Source: Thalassomonas viridans
GTDB lineage: Bacteria; Pseudomonadota; Gammaproteobacteria; Enterobacterales; Alteromonadaceae
Direction of reading: 5' to 3'
Assembly (NCBI RefSeq): GCF_000948985.2
Contig: NZ_CP059733.1
Span: 4,898,001 to 4,962,000, forward strand
Length of the DNA: 64,000 nt
Shown here piece after piece: positions 17,351-26,230 of this stretch. The notes below the pieces were generated by a model. It was not told the origin of the DNA, ran no database searches, and worked only from the letters and a program-made list of their open reading frames with translations. The position numbers were made by a program, and so were the translations under genes. Each line of letters opens with the position of its first letter. The stretch's first letter is position 1.

Positions 17351-18070
17351 CTATTCGGCTCCGAACCGATATTGAAAAAGTTCAATGTCTTTTTTATACA
17401 ATTGACCAACAAAGTCCCTGGACTCCTGATCAAAATAGTCAGTGTAATGGCGTTTGTTCTCCATCCAGGGAAAAATGCGCTTAATTTTTTGCTTTACCCT
17501 CTGCCTGACTCCCGACGCCAGGGTTTTATTTTTATGGGGTAAAGTCTGCAAAGGAATAGCCAATGACTGACAAACTTTAAAAAAATCTTGCTGTAAATTT
17601 TCAAACTTCCCGATAAAGTCAACCAGACACTGCTCTTGCTCATCATATAGAAACCGCCATTGGGGCAGTACATGCCTGAAATAATCTTTGCCAAGTGTAT
17701 GATCGTCACAATCAGGTGTTGGAAAATGCTTAAATAAAAAGGTTTTAAAGTCACGCTGATACGCAAGGTCGCCATGTAAACGACGATAATGGTACTCAGA
17801 GACTAAACGGGACCAGGGATTACGAACAAAAGCAAATTTAAAATACTGGCGGAACTGCCCGGGAGTTAAATAGCCGTAATCAAGATATTCCTGTGCGGTT
17901 AAATGTGCCAGACGTGGCGGCCCCAACGCAGGATCCAGGTTAGGTTTTAATAACAAGGCTTCACGCTGCTGCCAGTCAAGCCCGTGACGGGCAACAAAAA
18001 CACTTTCAATACTTTGGCCCGCCGTTTTTGGCAAATGTACAAAAACACATTTATCGTGATGAGAGATCAT
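17351..18070 (-). CDS. sulfotransferase family 2-like protein
   Basis: A 239-residue PAPS-dependent sulfotransferase. The 5'-phosphosulfate loop is FVHLPKTAGQSIE at about 10-22, and the 3'-phosphate site is FAFVRNPWSRLVSEYHY at 79-95, the pattern of carbohydrate sulfotransferases (Pfam Sulfotransfer_2). A C-terminal HYTDYFDQESRDFVGQLYKKDIELFQY is also typical of the family. It has no signal peptide, so the likely acceptor is a cytosolic lipid- or nucleotide-linked glycan. The gene is first in a three-gene set (sulfotransferase, Wzx, NKWYS). Its original upstream neighbour is separated from it by the IS110 element. Confidence 0.85.
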   Translation of the reverse strand: MISHHDKCVFVHLPKTAGQSIESVFVARHGLDWQQREALLLKPNLDPALGPPRLAHLTAQEYLDYGYLTPGQFRQYFKFAFVRNPWSRLVSEYHYRRLHGDLAYQRDFKTFLFKHFPTPDCDDHTLGKDYFRHVLPQWRFLYDEQEQCLVDFIGKFENLQQDFFKVCQSLAIPLQTLPHKNKTLASGVRQRVKQKIKRIFPWMENKRHYTDYFDQESRDFVGQLYKKDIELFQYRFGAE

Positions 18071-18496
18071 ACAGTGAAGAGTTAATCCTAAATGATGCTA
18101 ATTCTGCCAGCAATTACCGATAAAGGATATCAATATCCCGTTTTTGTTGATTTTATCTGGAGTCGCCCCCGAAAAGGGCAGTTTTTCACCCGCTAATGTC
18201 TATTAAGCCACCACTACTCTCCCCTTAAAGAGCGAGAAGCAGTTGACCTTCAACTTTCTCTCCCGAGCTGACCTTGATCTTAAACCTGTAAATACCAACT
18301 AAAACGGCACATGGCTGTTTTTTCATGCTTCTCTTTAGCCGGAATAAGTTTATAGGTGTTTAAGTCTCAATTTAATGCTATCCTGTTCGAACCTAAGTAA
18401 CAACAACTTAACCATTGTACCCTTCATCTAATACACATTAATTATCCATCATGAAAAGCGCGGTACTGGCTGGTTTAGATTAACCCGAGTTCATAT
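18071..18496. other. gene-free stretch between sulfotransferase gene and IS110 element
   Basis: These 426 bases hold no frame with a recognisable product. A short GCCC/GGGC fold followed by T5 on the plus strand lies at 18165-18185, but a 4-bp stem is too weak to call. The region must contain the promoter for the sulfotransferase operon; I could not pick one with confidence. Confidence 0.4.
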
Positions 18497-18508
18497 ATGG
18501 TCTCCTCC
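18497..18508 (+). repeat. left inverted repeat of IS110-family element
   Basis: ATGGTCTCCTCC, the exact reverse complement of the copy at 20809-20820. It marks the 3' (downstream) side of the transposase. Confidence 0.8.
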
Positions 18509-18730
18509 GGTATTGCAAGGATAAATTAGTTGATAACAGGGACAGGATTGCTGTCATATATACGGTCTTTTAGTGAAGTACAGTACTCCTGACCCCGATG
18601 TATTCCGCGCATATTGTCCTTATCAGGTTATCGGTATTTTCTACCACTGAACTCGTCAGGTTTTCAATATGCTGGTTTTACCTGTTATATCATCATTTAA
18701 TCTAACCTTCGCAATGCTTTGAAGGGTTTT
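18509..18730 (-). ncRNA. candidate bridge-RNA region of the IS110-family element
   Basis: This noncoding segment lies between the transposase remnant and the left repeat. IS1111-group elements are known to encode their bridge RNA on this side. I infer the location only from that layout and have not folded the sequence, and with the transposase destroyed the RNA is probably a relic. Confidence 0.3.
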
Positions 18731-19251
18731 TTATACTGGAGAGTACTCCTCTCCAGAAACCGTCATGGCCCATGCTATTCTCGCCATTTGGTTGGCATAG
18801 GCAACACAAGCCCGATTATGCCCTCTCGTTTGAACGATACGATTAATCCATTGGCTCAACTTATCCGTTTTCATTTTTGCCCTGGAGACAACGGCTTTAG
18901 CACCTTGAATTAAAAGGCACCTTAGATAGCTGTTTCCTCGTTTACTGATACCAAGTAAGTTATTTTTGCCGCCGCTGCTATATTGGCGTGGAACTATGCC
19001 CAATGAAGCTGACACATCACGTCCTCATCGGTAACCGGCACCATTGCCAACTTCATTAAAATAAGCACTTGATAGCATAGGGCCAACCCCTGGGATGCCC
19101 TACAATCGCTGGCAAATGACATTATCCTCAGCAGATTTGACAATGCACTTGTCAAAGGCAGTTATACAATCATCTAACGATATCAAGTGTTCATAAAGCT
19201 GACTTAATGTTTGCTGAAATGTTGCTGTTAGCTGCAAATTTTCATTATTTA

Positions 19252-20246
19252 ACCCCAGATCGGTTTAAGCGATAACCATACTATTAAGTTCTGCATCCGT
19301 GATATTTAGTGATGGTTTATCGCTTTTGAGACAATAGGCTACAAGCCCTCCCATTAAATTGAGCATAAATCCATTCATGCTTCTGTGCCTTGAATGCTCT
19401 ATCTGGGAAATATTCTTAAGCTGGGCATTTATTGTTTCAATGATAAATCGCTTTGACAACATTGCCCTGTCCCATAGGGATAAAGCCTTAGGTTTCATGT
19501 TTTTCCTGACGGTAGTTATCAGTGTCACACCTTTTTCAAATAAATCACTTTCCAGAGCTTTACTGATATAGCCTTTGTCGCCATAAAGTTTATCAATTAA
19601 TCCGTCAGCTAATTCAGCTACAGGTTTTGTATCATGAACATTGCCTGGCGTGAGTTTGGCTGCAACAATTTCACCTTGATAATTAACAATTAAATGCAGC
19701 TTAAAGCCATAGAACCAGCCCATCGTGCCTTTGCCTCTTTGGGCTATACAGGTAAAAGTCTTATGTCTGGGAATACGTAAATTATGACAAACTTTGAGAC
19801 TGGTAGAGTCAACAAACTCAACGCCTGTCGGCTGCCCCTTAAGGCTAGTAAAATAGCTGCATAGGGGAACCAGTACATTTGGCATCACTTCAAGAAAGCG
19901 TGTATAGCTCAACAAGTTTGAGTAAGCACCCTTATAAAATCGAGCAAGATAACCAATATAATAGTTTTTAAAATCACGATGATGAGACATATAAAAACAA
20001 ATAATAATGGTCATTATTTCGCTCATACTCATACGTCCTTTTCGTTGACGTTTCCTTATAGCGTCAGCCAGCTGCTGCTTTTCCCATTCAGGAACAAATA
20101 CTTTGAAAAAATCATCGACATCACAAAATACATCAGCTAACTTATCCATGCCTGTTCCTCTTCTTTCTCATTTTTCTTGGTCGAAAGATCTGATCGAGGA
20201 ACAGGCGATTAGTTCACTTCTTATAATTTTTATCCCGAGCTAGGGT
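19252..20246 (-). mobile_element. IS982-family insertion sequence with target duplication
   Basis: A 995-bp element inserted inside the IS110 transposase gene. The ends are imperfect inverted repeats: ACCCCAGATCGG at 19252 and, inward from 20246, ACCCTAGCTCGG (10 of 12 match). A direct repeat TATTTA flanks it at 19246-19251 and 20247-20252, a 6-bp target duplication within the family range. Removing the element and one copy of TATTTA restores the reading frame of the IS110 gene across the junction, which confirms the boundaries. Confidence 0.92.
19265..20149 (-). CDS. IS982-family transposase
   Basis: An intact 294-residue DDE transposase of the IS982 family. The core contains VEFVDSTSLKVCHN with the first catalytic Asp, KLYGDKGYISKAL with the second, and the C-terminal ETINAQLKNISQIEHSRHRS with the Glu. 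FYGFKLHLIVNYQGEIVAAKLTPGNVHD matches the DDE_Tnp_1-type core. The N terminus (MDKLADVFCDVDDFFKVF) is characteristic of the family. The gene fills the element, begins 97 bases inside the right end and shows no stops, so the element may still be mobile. Confidence 0.93.
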   Translation of the reverse strand: MDKLADVFCDVDDFFKVFVPEWEKQQLADAIRKRQRKGRMSMSEIMTIIICFYMSHHRDFKNYYIGYLARFYKGAYSNLLSYTRFLEVMPNVLVPLCSYFTSLKGQPTGVEFVDSTSLKVCHNLRIPRHKTFTCIAQRGKGTMGWFYGFKLHLIVNYQGEIVAAKLTPGNVHDTKPVAELADGLIDKLYGDKGYISKALESDLFEKGVTLITTVRKNMKPKALSLWDRAMLSKRFIIETINAQLKNISQIEHSRHRSMNGFMLNLMGGLVAYCLKSDKPSLNITDAELNSMVIA

Positions 20247-20808
20247 TATTTAGCATTAAGAGAAGGTTTTTACGTATATGATTAACGCCCTCGCGTAAAA
20301 TAATCCCATATTCGGCAAGTAAGCCTCTTATTTGATTGCACAGTGCTGTTCTCTGTCTAATCGCCAATGCTCTGGCTTTATGTTGTGCCTGGTTATCTTG
20401 TTGTTCCACTGACTTGATACTAACGCTTTTAATGTGAGGCTGATTAGCTGCGACTGTAATAGCCAGCACATCATTATAGTCATTTTTATTAGCGGTTAGG
20501 AAAGCTTTTACATGCTGAGGCAGTATTAATTTTACTCGATGTCCGCATTTCATTATCTCACGTGCCCAAGAATGAGAAATTGCACAAGCTTCCAGTGCAA
20601 CAAGACACTGAGCCTGCGATTAAAAAAAGTCAGCACCTGTGTTCTCTTTAACATTTTCTTTTTAACAAGCCGTCCTGATTCATTGCAGCAAACAACATGA
20701 AAAAAGCGTTTTGCTATGTCTAATCCGATTGTTGTAATATTCATTTTGGTCTTCTCCCGTTTTGATTGTCTTTAACAATTTCAATCATGGCACATAGATG
20801 CCGTATGG

Positions 20809-20820
20809 GGAGGAGACCAT
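20809..20820 (-). repeat. right inverted repeat of IS110-family element
   Basis: GGAGGAGACCAT, the exact reverse complement of 18497-18508, 65 bases upstream of the transposase start. Confidence 0.8.
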
Positions 20821-20885
20821 CACATCAGGTTAATTAAAGGCTAGGAAAATAACAGAAGCGATCAGATGTTTCCGGTAAACTACAT

Positions 20886-22148
20886 TTAAGGTAACAATTG
20901 CTGTAATTTCACCAATAAATCCTGGTTAAGATTATCAATATCCCCTAGAGCTTCTATCTGCCGGCGCGCACTTTCCCGGATAACAGCCATCTCAGCCGGA
21001 GCTTGATATGCGCGTAACAAATTCTCGGTCAAAGCCTCTACATCCCGTTCCCGAGATAGTAAACCGTGTTTTTCGTGCGTTATTAACTCGGGAATTCCAC
21101 TATGGAAGGTAGAAACCACCAAAGTGCCCCTTGCCATAGCCTCCATAATTGTCACCGGGATCCCTTCCATATCACCATTTAGGGCTGTAATACTTGGTTG
21201 TAAAAAAACATCTGCCCTTGATAACTCCTCTTCAACCTCTTGCTGCCCTACAGGACCAAGCAAAATGACCTGTTCGGATATTCCCAACTCAATAATGAGT
21301 CTCTGAACATCAGCCATAAGCTCACCATAACCGCCAAGCCGGTAATTCACGTCAATTCTGTCTTTAAGCTTAGCTACAGCCTCCAGGGCATACCTGAGAC
21401 CTTTTTTCTCGGTAAAACGAGCAACGGTGAATAATTGCAGTGCCCGCCTGTTTCCGCCCGCCGTGGAATCATCTCGTTCTGTTAGCTTTGGAGGGCAGTA
21501 TTTAAAACGCTTTAAATCTATGCCCATTCGATGAACCACTGTTTTATCAGGACTGGCCCCTAAAGCGATAAGTTTTTGCTGCCAGAGCTCGCTTATAGGG
21601 AGCAAACAGGCCCCCTGATTAAAAAGTATTTTATAGTTCTTCTGGTGCTGGCGAAGTGCTTGATGGGAGGATATTTCGAAACCATGGAAAACAGTGACAA
21701 TTTGTCCTTGTAAAACTCCTAGCTCCCGCAGCTGGTTTGCGGTTACGCCATTAAAGCCAAAGTGCGCCAGGATAACATCATATTCCAAAGGGCCATGACA
21801 TTGAGAAGTTATAGAGCCCAGCAATAAGCTTTTTGCCTGATGGCCGTAGCGCCAGAAGTTTAGGCTTTTTAATACCGTAAACGAATTAGCTCCTAAACAA
21901 CCGCGCACCAGGGAGAACAAGCGACTGACGGCCTTATTACAACGGGCATGTGATTCGTCCAATAAATAAACCGTACGTTCATGCAAGCGGTAGTTACGGT
22001 AATCCTGGTGCAGGTTTAATTTTTCATCTCCCCGGTTCAGAGCTAAAATAGTGACATCGACACCCAGATCAAGCAAACCTGTAATTTGGTTTAGGACAAA
22101 AGTTTGTGACAACACAGGGAATTGATCAACAAAAAAGGCAAGTTTCAT
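20886..22148 (-). CDS. GT4-type glycosyltransferase (WcaL/AmsK-like)
   Basis: A GT-B fold glycosyltransferase of 420 residues. The start MKLAFFVDQFPVLSQTFVLNQI is the hallmark of the colanic-acid WcaL-like subgroup. LAHFGFNGVTANQL and VTVFHGFEIS follow in the acceptor domain, then LFTVARFTEKKGLRYALEAV, and the donor-site EGIPVTIMEAMARGTLVVST with the Glu residues of the EX7E-type motif. It probably adds a sugar to the lipid-linked repeat unit at the inner membrane. It stands alone between the S-layer-like gene (terminator at 22213-22237) and the IS110 element, so it is probably transcribed by its own promoter, and its downstream partners may have been cut off by the insertion. Confidence 0.88.
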   Translation of the reverse strand: MKLAFFVDQFPVLSQTFVLNQITGLLDLGVDVTILALNRGDEKLNLHQDYRNYRLHERTVYLLDESHARCNKAVSRLFSLVRGCLGANSFTVLKSLNFWRYGHQAKSLLLGSITSQCHGPLEYDVILAHFGFNGVTANQLRELGVLQGQIVTVFHGFEISSHQALRQHQKNYKILFNQGACLLPISELWQQKLIALGASPDKTVVHRMGIDLKRFKYCPPKLTERDDSTAGGNRRALQLFTVARFTEKKGLRYALEAVAKLKDRIDVNYRLGGYGELMADVQRLIIELGISEQVILLGPVGQQEVEEELSRADVFLQPSITALNGDMEGIPVTIMEAMARGTLVVSTFHSGIPELITHEKHGLLSRERDVEALTENLLRAYQAPAEMAVIRESARRQIEALGDIDNLNQDLLVKLQQLLP

Positions 22149-22212
22149 AGGTATGCTTTCTCTACCGCCTAGGAAAAAGTAAATTTATTTAAATTCAGGA
22201 AAACATCGCAAT

Positions 22213-22237
22213 AAAAAAGCGAGCCGTAGCTCGCTTT
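22213..22237 (-). terminator. intrinsic terminator of the S-layer-like gene
   Basis: A perfect 9-bp stem (AAAGCGAGC / GCTCGCTTT, 4-nt loop) at 22216-22237 continues on the minus strand into six T, 27 bases past the stop codon. It isolates the gene above from the glycosyltransferase below. Confidence 0.9.
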
Positions 22238-22264
22238 ATATCAAATAACTACTTAAAGTAGAAA

Positions 22265-23647
22265 TTAGGTTTGAGGTACACCTAAACGGTCAGCATCGTT
22301 AGTATCTTTAAATGCTGTGAACAGGCTTACGTTACCTGCTGGAGCATTGATAGTGATAACAACGCGAGTCTTACCAGACTCTTCACCTGAATCAGCGATG
22401 ATAGCGTCAGAGATGATAGTACCAAGCTTAGTTACAGCGTTAGGAGCAACAGTACCGATATCTGCTAAAGTAACCATCTGGCCTGAAGTTTCATTCAGGT
22501 AGCTGATAGATACAGAAGCTTCTTCGTCAAATGTGCTGGTCGCTTGAACAATCATTTGCGTGTTAGGACCAAACGGCATGTATTCTAAAGTAGTAGTTTC
22601 ACCGTTAAGATCCCAACCACCGGCAGCAGCATCAGTCAGAAGAGAGATGTCGTTTTGTGAACCTTCAGCATCATCGTAGTCAACGTCTAGAGATACAGTG
22701 AAATCACGGATATCTAAAGGAGCAACTTCATCAGCAGCAGTTTCTAATGTGAAAGTAATAACAGTTTGGTCACTTAACAATTCATCATCAGTAGTAGCGC
22801 CGGCAGCATAAGTGAATGTAGCTTCAGTCATGGCGTCGTTGATAGTGTAAGTTACGGCTGCATCAGCGCCAGTTGCAGCTGTTACGCTGGCAACACCTTC
22901 GAAGTTACCAGAAATAGTAACGGTAGCATCGTTAGTAGTCGCACCAGTACCTGAAGTGTTAGCATCAATTGTTAAAGTATCAGTTGTACCGGTAGTGAAG
23001 GTTTCACGGTTATCGGCAACGTCAATTAATGCGTCTAAAGCACCAGAAACTTGCGGATTTGCAGTCAGGTCTAGTACAACACCAGCTTCCCATTGATCTG
23101 TGATAGCAGCGACTTCAACAGCAGCAGCTGCAGTAGTAGCAATTTCAACATCTGTGTTAGTAGTGAAAACGCTATCGAAAGTAACAGAGTCACCGGTAAC
23201 GATTAACTCAACATCACCGATAGAGATGGTATCGTTATCTACAACTACCCAGTCTTCTGTACCTTGCGCCAGGTCGAAAACTAACTGAGTAGAGCTACTG
23301 TCACCTGCGTTAATAACAACAGTTTCTTGGGCAGCGTCTAAAGTACCGCCAGAAACGGCTAAAGCAGAAGCAGGGTTAGCAAAGAAAGCACCAGTAACGT
23401 TAACAACTAAACGACCACCGTCAGTGATACCTGAGTTGTCAGCACCGGCTAAAGTAAGGATTACACTACCGCCATCCAGAGGTAAAGCATCGTTAGCATC
23501 ATCAAAAAGGGTATAAGCATTAGTCGCTGGTAAACCCTGTGAAGAAACTGGCGCAGCGCCTGGAAGTGAAGTAGTGATTACAGTAGCTGCGTTAGCACCA
23601 ACTGCTGCACCAGTCAAAGCTAGTGCAAGTAGAGTTTTTTTAAACAT
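22265..23647 (-). CDS. secreted acidic Cys-free protein, probable S-layer/matrix protein
   Basis: A 460-residue exported protein with a classical signal peptide (MFKKTLLALALTGAAVGANA, cleavage likely after residue 20). The mature part has no cysteine, very few lysines, many Asp/Glu, and is dominated by Ala, Thr, Val, Gly and Asp in alternating beta-strand-like patterns such as TDTLTIDANTSGTG and ATVTISGNFEGVASV. I see no enzyme motif. Composition, size, strong promoter, long leader and tight terminator all fit an abundant surface-layer or biofilm-matrix protein. The S-layer protein Slr4 of Pseudoalteromonas tunicata is the natural comparison, but I cannot align it here. It lies directly downstream of a complete type II secretion set, which suggests its export route. 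AAAGGA precedes the ATG at good spacing. Confidence 0.7.
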   Translation of the reverse strand: MFKKTLLALALTGAAVGANAATVITTSLPGAAPVSSQGLPATNAYTLFDDANDALPLDGGSVILTLAGADNSGITDGGRLVVNVTGAFFANPASALAVSGGTLDAAQETVVINAGDSSSTQLVFDLAQGTEDWVVVDNDTISIGDVELIVTGDSVTFDSVFTTNTDVEIATTAAAAVEVAAITDQWEAGVVLDLTANPQVSGALDALIDVADNRETFTTGTTDTLTIDANTSGTGATTNDATVTISGNFEGVASVTAATGADAAVTYTINDAMTEATFTYAAGATTDDELLSDQTVITFTLETAADEVAPLDIRDFTVSLDVDYDDAEGSQNDISLLTDAAAGGWDLNGETTTLEYMPFGPNTQMIVQATSTFDEEASVSISYLNETSGQMVTLADIGTVAPNAVTKLGTIISDAIIADSGEESGKTRVVITINAPAGNVSLFTAFKDTNDADRLGVPQT

Positions 23648-23784
23648 CTTAGTTTTCCTTTAATGTTTCATGAAACGGGTAAGATACCCTAATAGTAAAT
23701 CTTTATTCTTTTATACTGAGCTTTTTCTTGTCCCTCTGGTACCGAGGTTACAAAACCAAGACCCATAAAGATAAAGCTACACAG

Positions 23785-23813
23785 ATTCTAAGAACTGCCT
23801 TTGGGCTTGTCAA
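23785..23813 (-). promoter_or_regulatory. strong sigma-70 promoter of the S-layer-like gene
   Basis: The minus strand shows a perfect -35 TTGACA (23808-23813), a 17-base spacer and TAGAAT (23785-23790), one mismatch from consensus. Transcription should start near 23778, giving a leader of about 130 bases before the ATG at 23647. Long, stable leaders are typical of S-layer messages. Confidence 0.8.
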
Positions 23814-24094
23814 CTTAAAAAACTATAATTTTGACTAAGTTAACACGAAAAGCACGCACTAGATCAAAAAAAAGGCCGACAAAGAACAAAATTCAACCAG
23901 CTTTTTTTTCGTACTGCAATCGAAATGCGTTAATTGGCGCTTTTCGCTGAACCTGAGAAAGATTAATACATTGATATGTAATGACAAATACCATGTCGCA
24001 ACAATGTAAAAACAAAAAATTAACAAATAGTCGCTTCAGGTACCCTTGAGCTTCATTCTCAGCCCCTGTTTAATTCAATAAATTGAGGTTCCGG
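23814..24094. other. intergenic region between secretin gene and S-layer-like promoter
   Basis: No gene. The minus strand has several A- and T-runs, including AAAAAAAAG and CTTTTTTTT about 30 bases apart near 23870-23910, which might end the secretion operon transcript, but the stem is poor in GC and I do not call it a terminator. Confidence 0.4.
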
Positions 24095-26119
24095 TTAAAA
24101 ATCCAGCGTAATATACTCTAACCCCTGCGCCAGCTGGTTTTTTATAAATATCCATTCATCATTTGACTCAAGCACCTTAGGAGTCACCAAGACAACCAGT
24201 TCTTTTTTGGTAACACTATCGTCTTTACCATCAAATAGTTTGCCTAAGAACGGCAAGTCTGAAAAAACTGGCACACGAGTATCCGTGATCGAAGTATCTT
24301 TACTAATCAAGCCGCCCAGCACTATGGTTTGCCCACTTTCCGCCACCACTTCGGTATTAATGGAACGCTCGAAAATGATAGGAGAGCCGGCCACTGTTGA
24401 GTCACTCTCGGCCTGATTACTGATTTTCTGGGCGATCTCCATGATCACGACTCCCTGGGCATTGATGGTCGGCGTGACTTCAAGTTCCACCCCGGTTTTC
24501 CGGTAGACAACCGAACTCCTGTTGCCATTAACCGGATCTGAAACAATTTCCCCCACGGTAGGAATATCGTCCCCGATAACAATCGCGGCAGTAACGCCAT
24601 CACGCACAACCAGAGAAGGACGGGACAAAACTTCAATGTTGGTATTTTTCTCAAACAGATCTACTTCAAATTTTCCCCGGGTTCCGGTGAGGGCGTAGCT
24701 TAACCCTGTCGCACCGGAAGAAAGATTAAACCCCCCTGTCAGTTCTGCACCATTGTTGGTCAGATTAAATTCGACTCCATTTTTAAAACTGTCGATCAAC
24801 TGAACTTCTGCAATAACCACTTCCAGCATCACTTGTTTAGGCATAATATCCAGGCGGCGAATTAAGGGTAATAATTTACGGTATTCTTCACCCGTAGTCT
24901 GAAAAATCAGCGTATTAGCACGCTCATCTACCACTAATCCAATATTGCTGCTGCTTATCCCCGTGGCACTGACATTTTTCTTAACTTGTTGGTTTTGTTT
25001 TTCCAGGCTCGTTTTTGACTGACTGCCGGTTTTTGCCCCAAGCAAAGCTTCCAGACTGACTCCTAAATCTGCAGCCCTGGAAAAACGGGGCGGATAGATA
25101 AAATACTGAACACTATTTCCTTCTTCTGGCTGATCGATGGATTTCACCCAAAATAACGCCCGGTCAAGGATTTCCGACTTATTGGCAAAAAAGGTAATAG
25201 CCCCCATATTCGGTAAAGAGACTATTGACAGGGCACTATTAGTGGTTTTATCAAGTCCTACTGAAATCCCTTCCTGTGTCAATAATAAGGACAGTTTATC
25301 AATTAAGGTTTGTGAATCGACAAACACGGTTTTATACATGGCTATTTGCCGCTGGCCTAATTTGGGTTTATCCACCAGGCGCATAAACTCAAGCGCCTTG
25401 ATGATTTCCCCGCGCTTTCCTTGCAAAAGCAACATATTTTGTCTGGAATCTGGATATACCTTGACATTGGCCAACTGGCTAAGGGTAAGCTGCAGAGTGC
25501 CATTAAAACCGTAATCAAAAGGCGCCATTTGCCAGACAACTTCTGAAGTCAGGGGAACATCATCAGGCCTGTTGCCATAACCAAAAACGATATCCCCTTT
25601 TCCCGTTTGCTTGCCTGCCTGATGAATATAATAAATCCCATCGTTAAAACGAATTACATACTCACGCTCTGCCAACAATTCATCAATAAGGCTATACAAT
25701 TTACGATGGCTGACACTCTCTTGCAGATTCAATGTCAATGCTGCGGTATTATCTTTAACCCCTTCCCCCAGGATATAGCTAACGCCAAGAACTTCCCCCA
25801 TCACATAATGCAGGAATTCATTAAGAGGTAATTCATCGGCTGCAATCTTCACCATTTTACTGTCACTAAACTGATGAATAATCCCAACTTCAACTTCCCG
25901 TTTTTCCTGCTTAAAAGCAAAAGGTTTAATAAGTTTTACCTCGGCATCCCGCACTGAGCTACTTTCTTTCTCAGGAGTTATGACACCAGCAACATCTGTT
26001 TGTTTTGACTGGCTGTTTTCTACTAAAAAAGATTTTTTAGGCTGTAGCTTTTGCTGTACATTGCTGCACGCTGACAAGGTTGACATCACGGCGAGGATAG
26101 CAATAACTTTGTTATTCAT
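24095..26119 (-). CDS. gspD: type II secretion secretin (GspD-like), lipoprotein
   Basis: An outer-membrane secretin of 674 residues forming the exit pore. It begins with a lipoprotein signal (LSAC, Cys18), so it may reach the outer membrane without a separate pilotin. The N domains follow (N0-like IAADELPLNEFLHYVMGEVLG; N1-N3 with VKVYPDSRQNMLLLQGKRGE and LVVDERANTLIFQTTGEEY). The secretin core has QVMLEVVIAEVQL, NTNIEVLSRPSLVVRDGVTA, VVYRKTGVELEVTPTI and the closing VVLGGLISK-like stretch, then PFLGKLF. The C terminus is short. It is last in the operon in transcription order, 111 bases after the PilP-like gene. The subgroup (T2SS versus MSH-type) is uncertain from the core alone; the pseudopilin set decides for T2SS. 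Confidence 0.9.
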   Translation of the reverse strand: MNNKVIAILAVMSTLSACSNVQQKLQPKKSFLVENSQSKQTDVAGVITPEKESSSVRDAEVKLIKPFAFKQEKREVEVGIIHQFSDSKMVKIAADELPLNEFLHYVMGEVLGVSYILGEGVKDNTAALTLNLQESVSHRKLYSLIDELLAEREYVIRFNDGIYYIHQAGKQTGKGDIVFGYGNRPDDVPLTSEVVWQMAPFDYGFNGTLQLTLSQLANVKVYPDSRQNMLLLQGKRGEIIKALEFMRLVDKPKLGQRQIAMYKTVFVDSQTLIDKLSLLLTQEGISVGLDKTTNSALSIVSLPNMGAITFFANKSEILDRALFWVKSIDQPEEGNSVQYFIYPPRFSRAADLGVSLEALLGAKTGSQSKTSLEKQNQQVKKNVSATGISSSNIGLVVDERANTLIFQTTGEEYRKLLPLIRRLDIMPKQVMLEVVIAEVQLIDSFKNGVEFNLTNNGAELTGGFNLSSGATGLSYALTGTRGKFEVDLFEKNTNIEVLSRPSLVVRDGVTAAIVIGDDIPTVGEIVSDPVNGNRSSVVYRKTGVELEVTPTINAQGVVIMEIAQKISNQAESDSTVAGSPIIFERSINTEVVAESGQTIVLGGLISKDTSITDTRVPVFSDLPFLGKLFDGKDDSVTKKELVVLVTPKVLESNDEWIFIKNQLAQGLEYITLDF

Positions 26120-26230
26120 TCAAATACTTTTCCGGTCAGTGACACCTGAAAGCCGAAAGAAGCACAGGGTGTCGTGTTATAGTTATTCAGGCGCAAGATA
26201 AAAAGGGTTAACATTATCTTTCTCTGTACG

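Larger units (their letters stand above)
18731..20744 (-). pseudogene. IS110-family transposase, disrupted
   Basis: The pieces can be put back together. The N-terminal DEDD domain starts at 20744 (MNITTIGLDIAKRFFHVVCC). A frameshift lies near 20600-20640, since VALEACAISHSWAREI continues in another frame into MKCGHRVKLILPQHVKAF. The IS982 element then interrupts the gene just after LLLMLNN. Beyond it the frame resumes (ENLQLTATFQQTLSQL), meets in-frame stops at 19100-19102 and 19025-19027, and ends with the Transposase_20 domain (GIPGVGPML, then VSASLGIVPRQYSSGGK). So there are at least one frameshift, two stops and one insertion. Confidence 0.88.
18497..20820 (-). mobile_element. IS110-family (IS1111-group-like) element, inactivated
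   Basis: A perfect 12-bp inverted repeat bounds the element: ATGGTCTCCTCC at 18497-18508 and GGAGGAGACCAT at 20809-20820. IS110-family elements usually lack terminal repeats, but the IS1111 group has short subterminal ones, so the true ends should lie a few bases outside. A degraded transposase is encoded on the minus strand, with 65 bases upstream of it and about 220 noncoding bases downstream, again the IS1111 layout. An IS982 element has inserted into the transposase gene. No target duplication is expected for this family and none is seen. Confidence 0.8.

Noticed and set aside
18165..18185. GCCC/GGGC fold followed by T5 as a plus-strand terminator
   Set aside because: Only four base pairs and no plus-strand gene to terminate.
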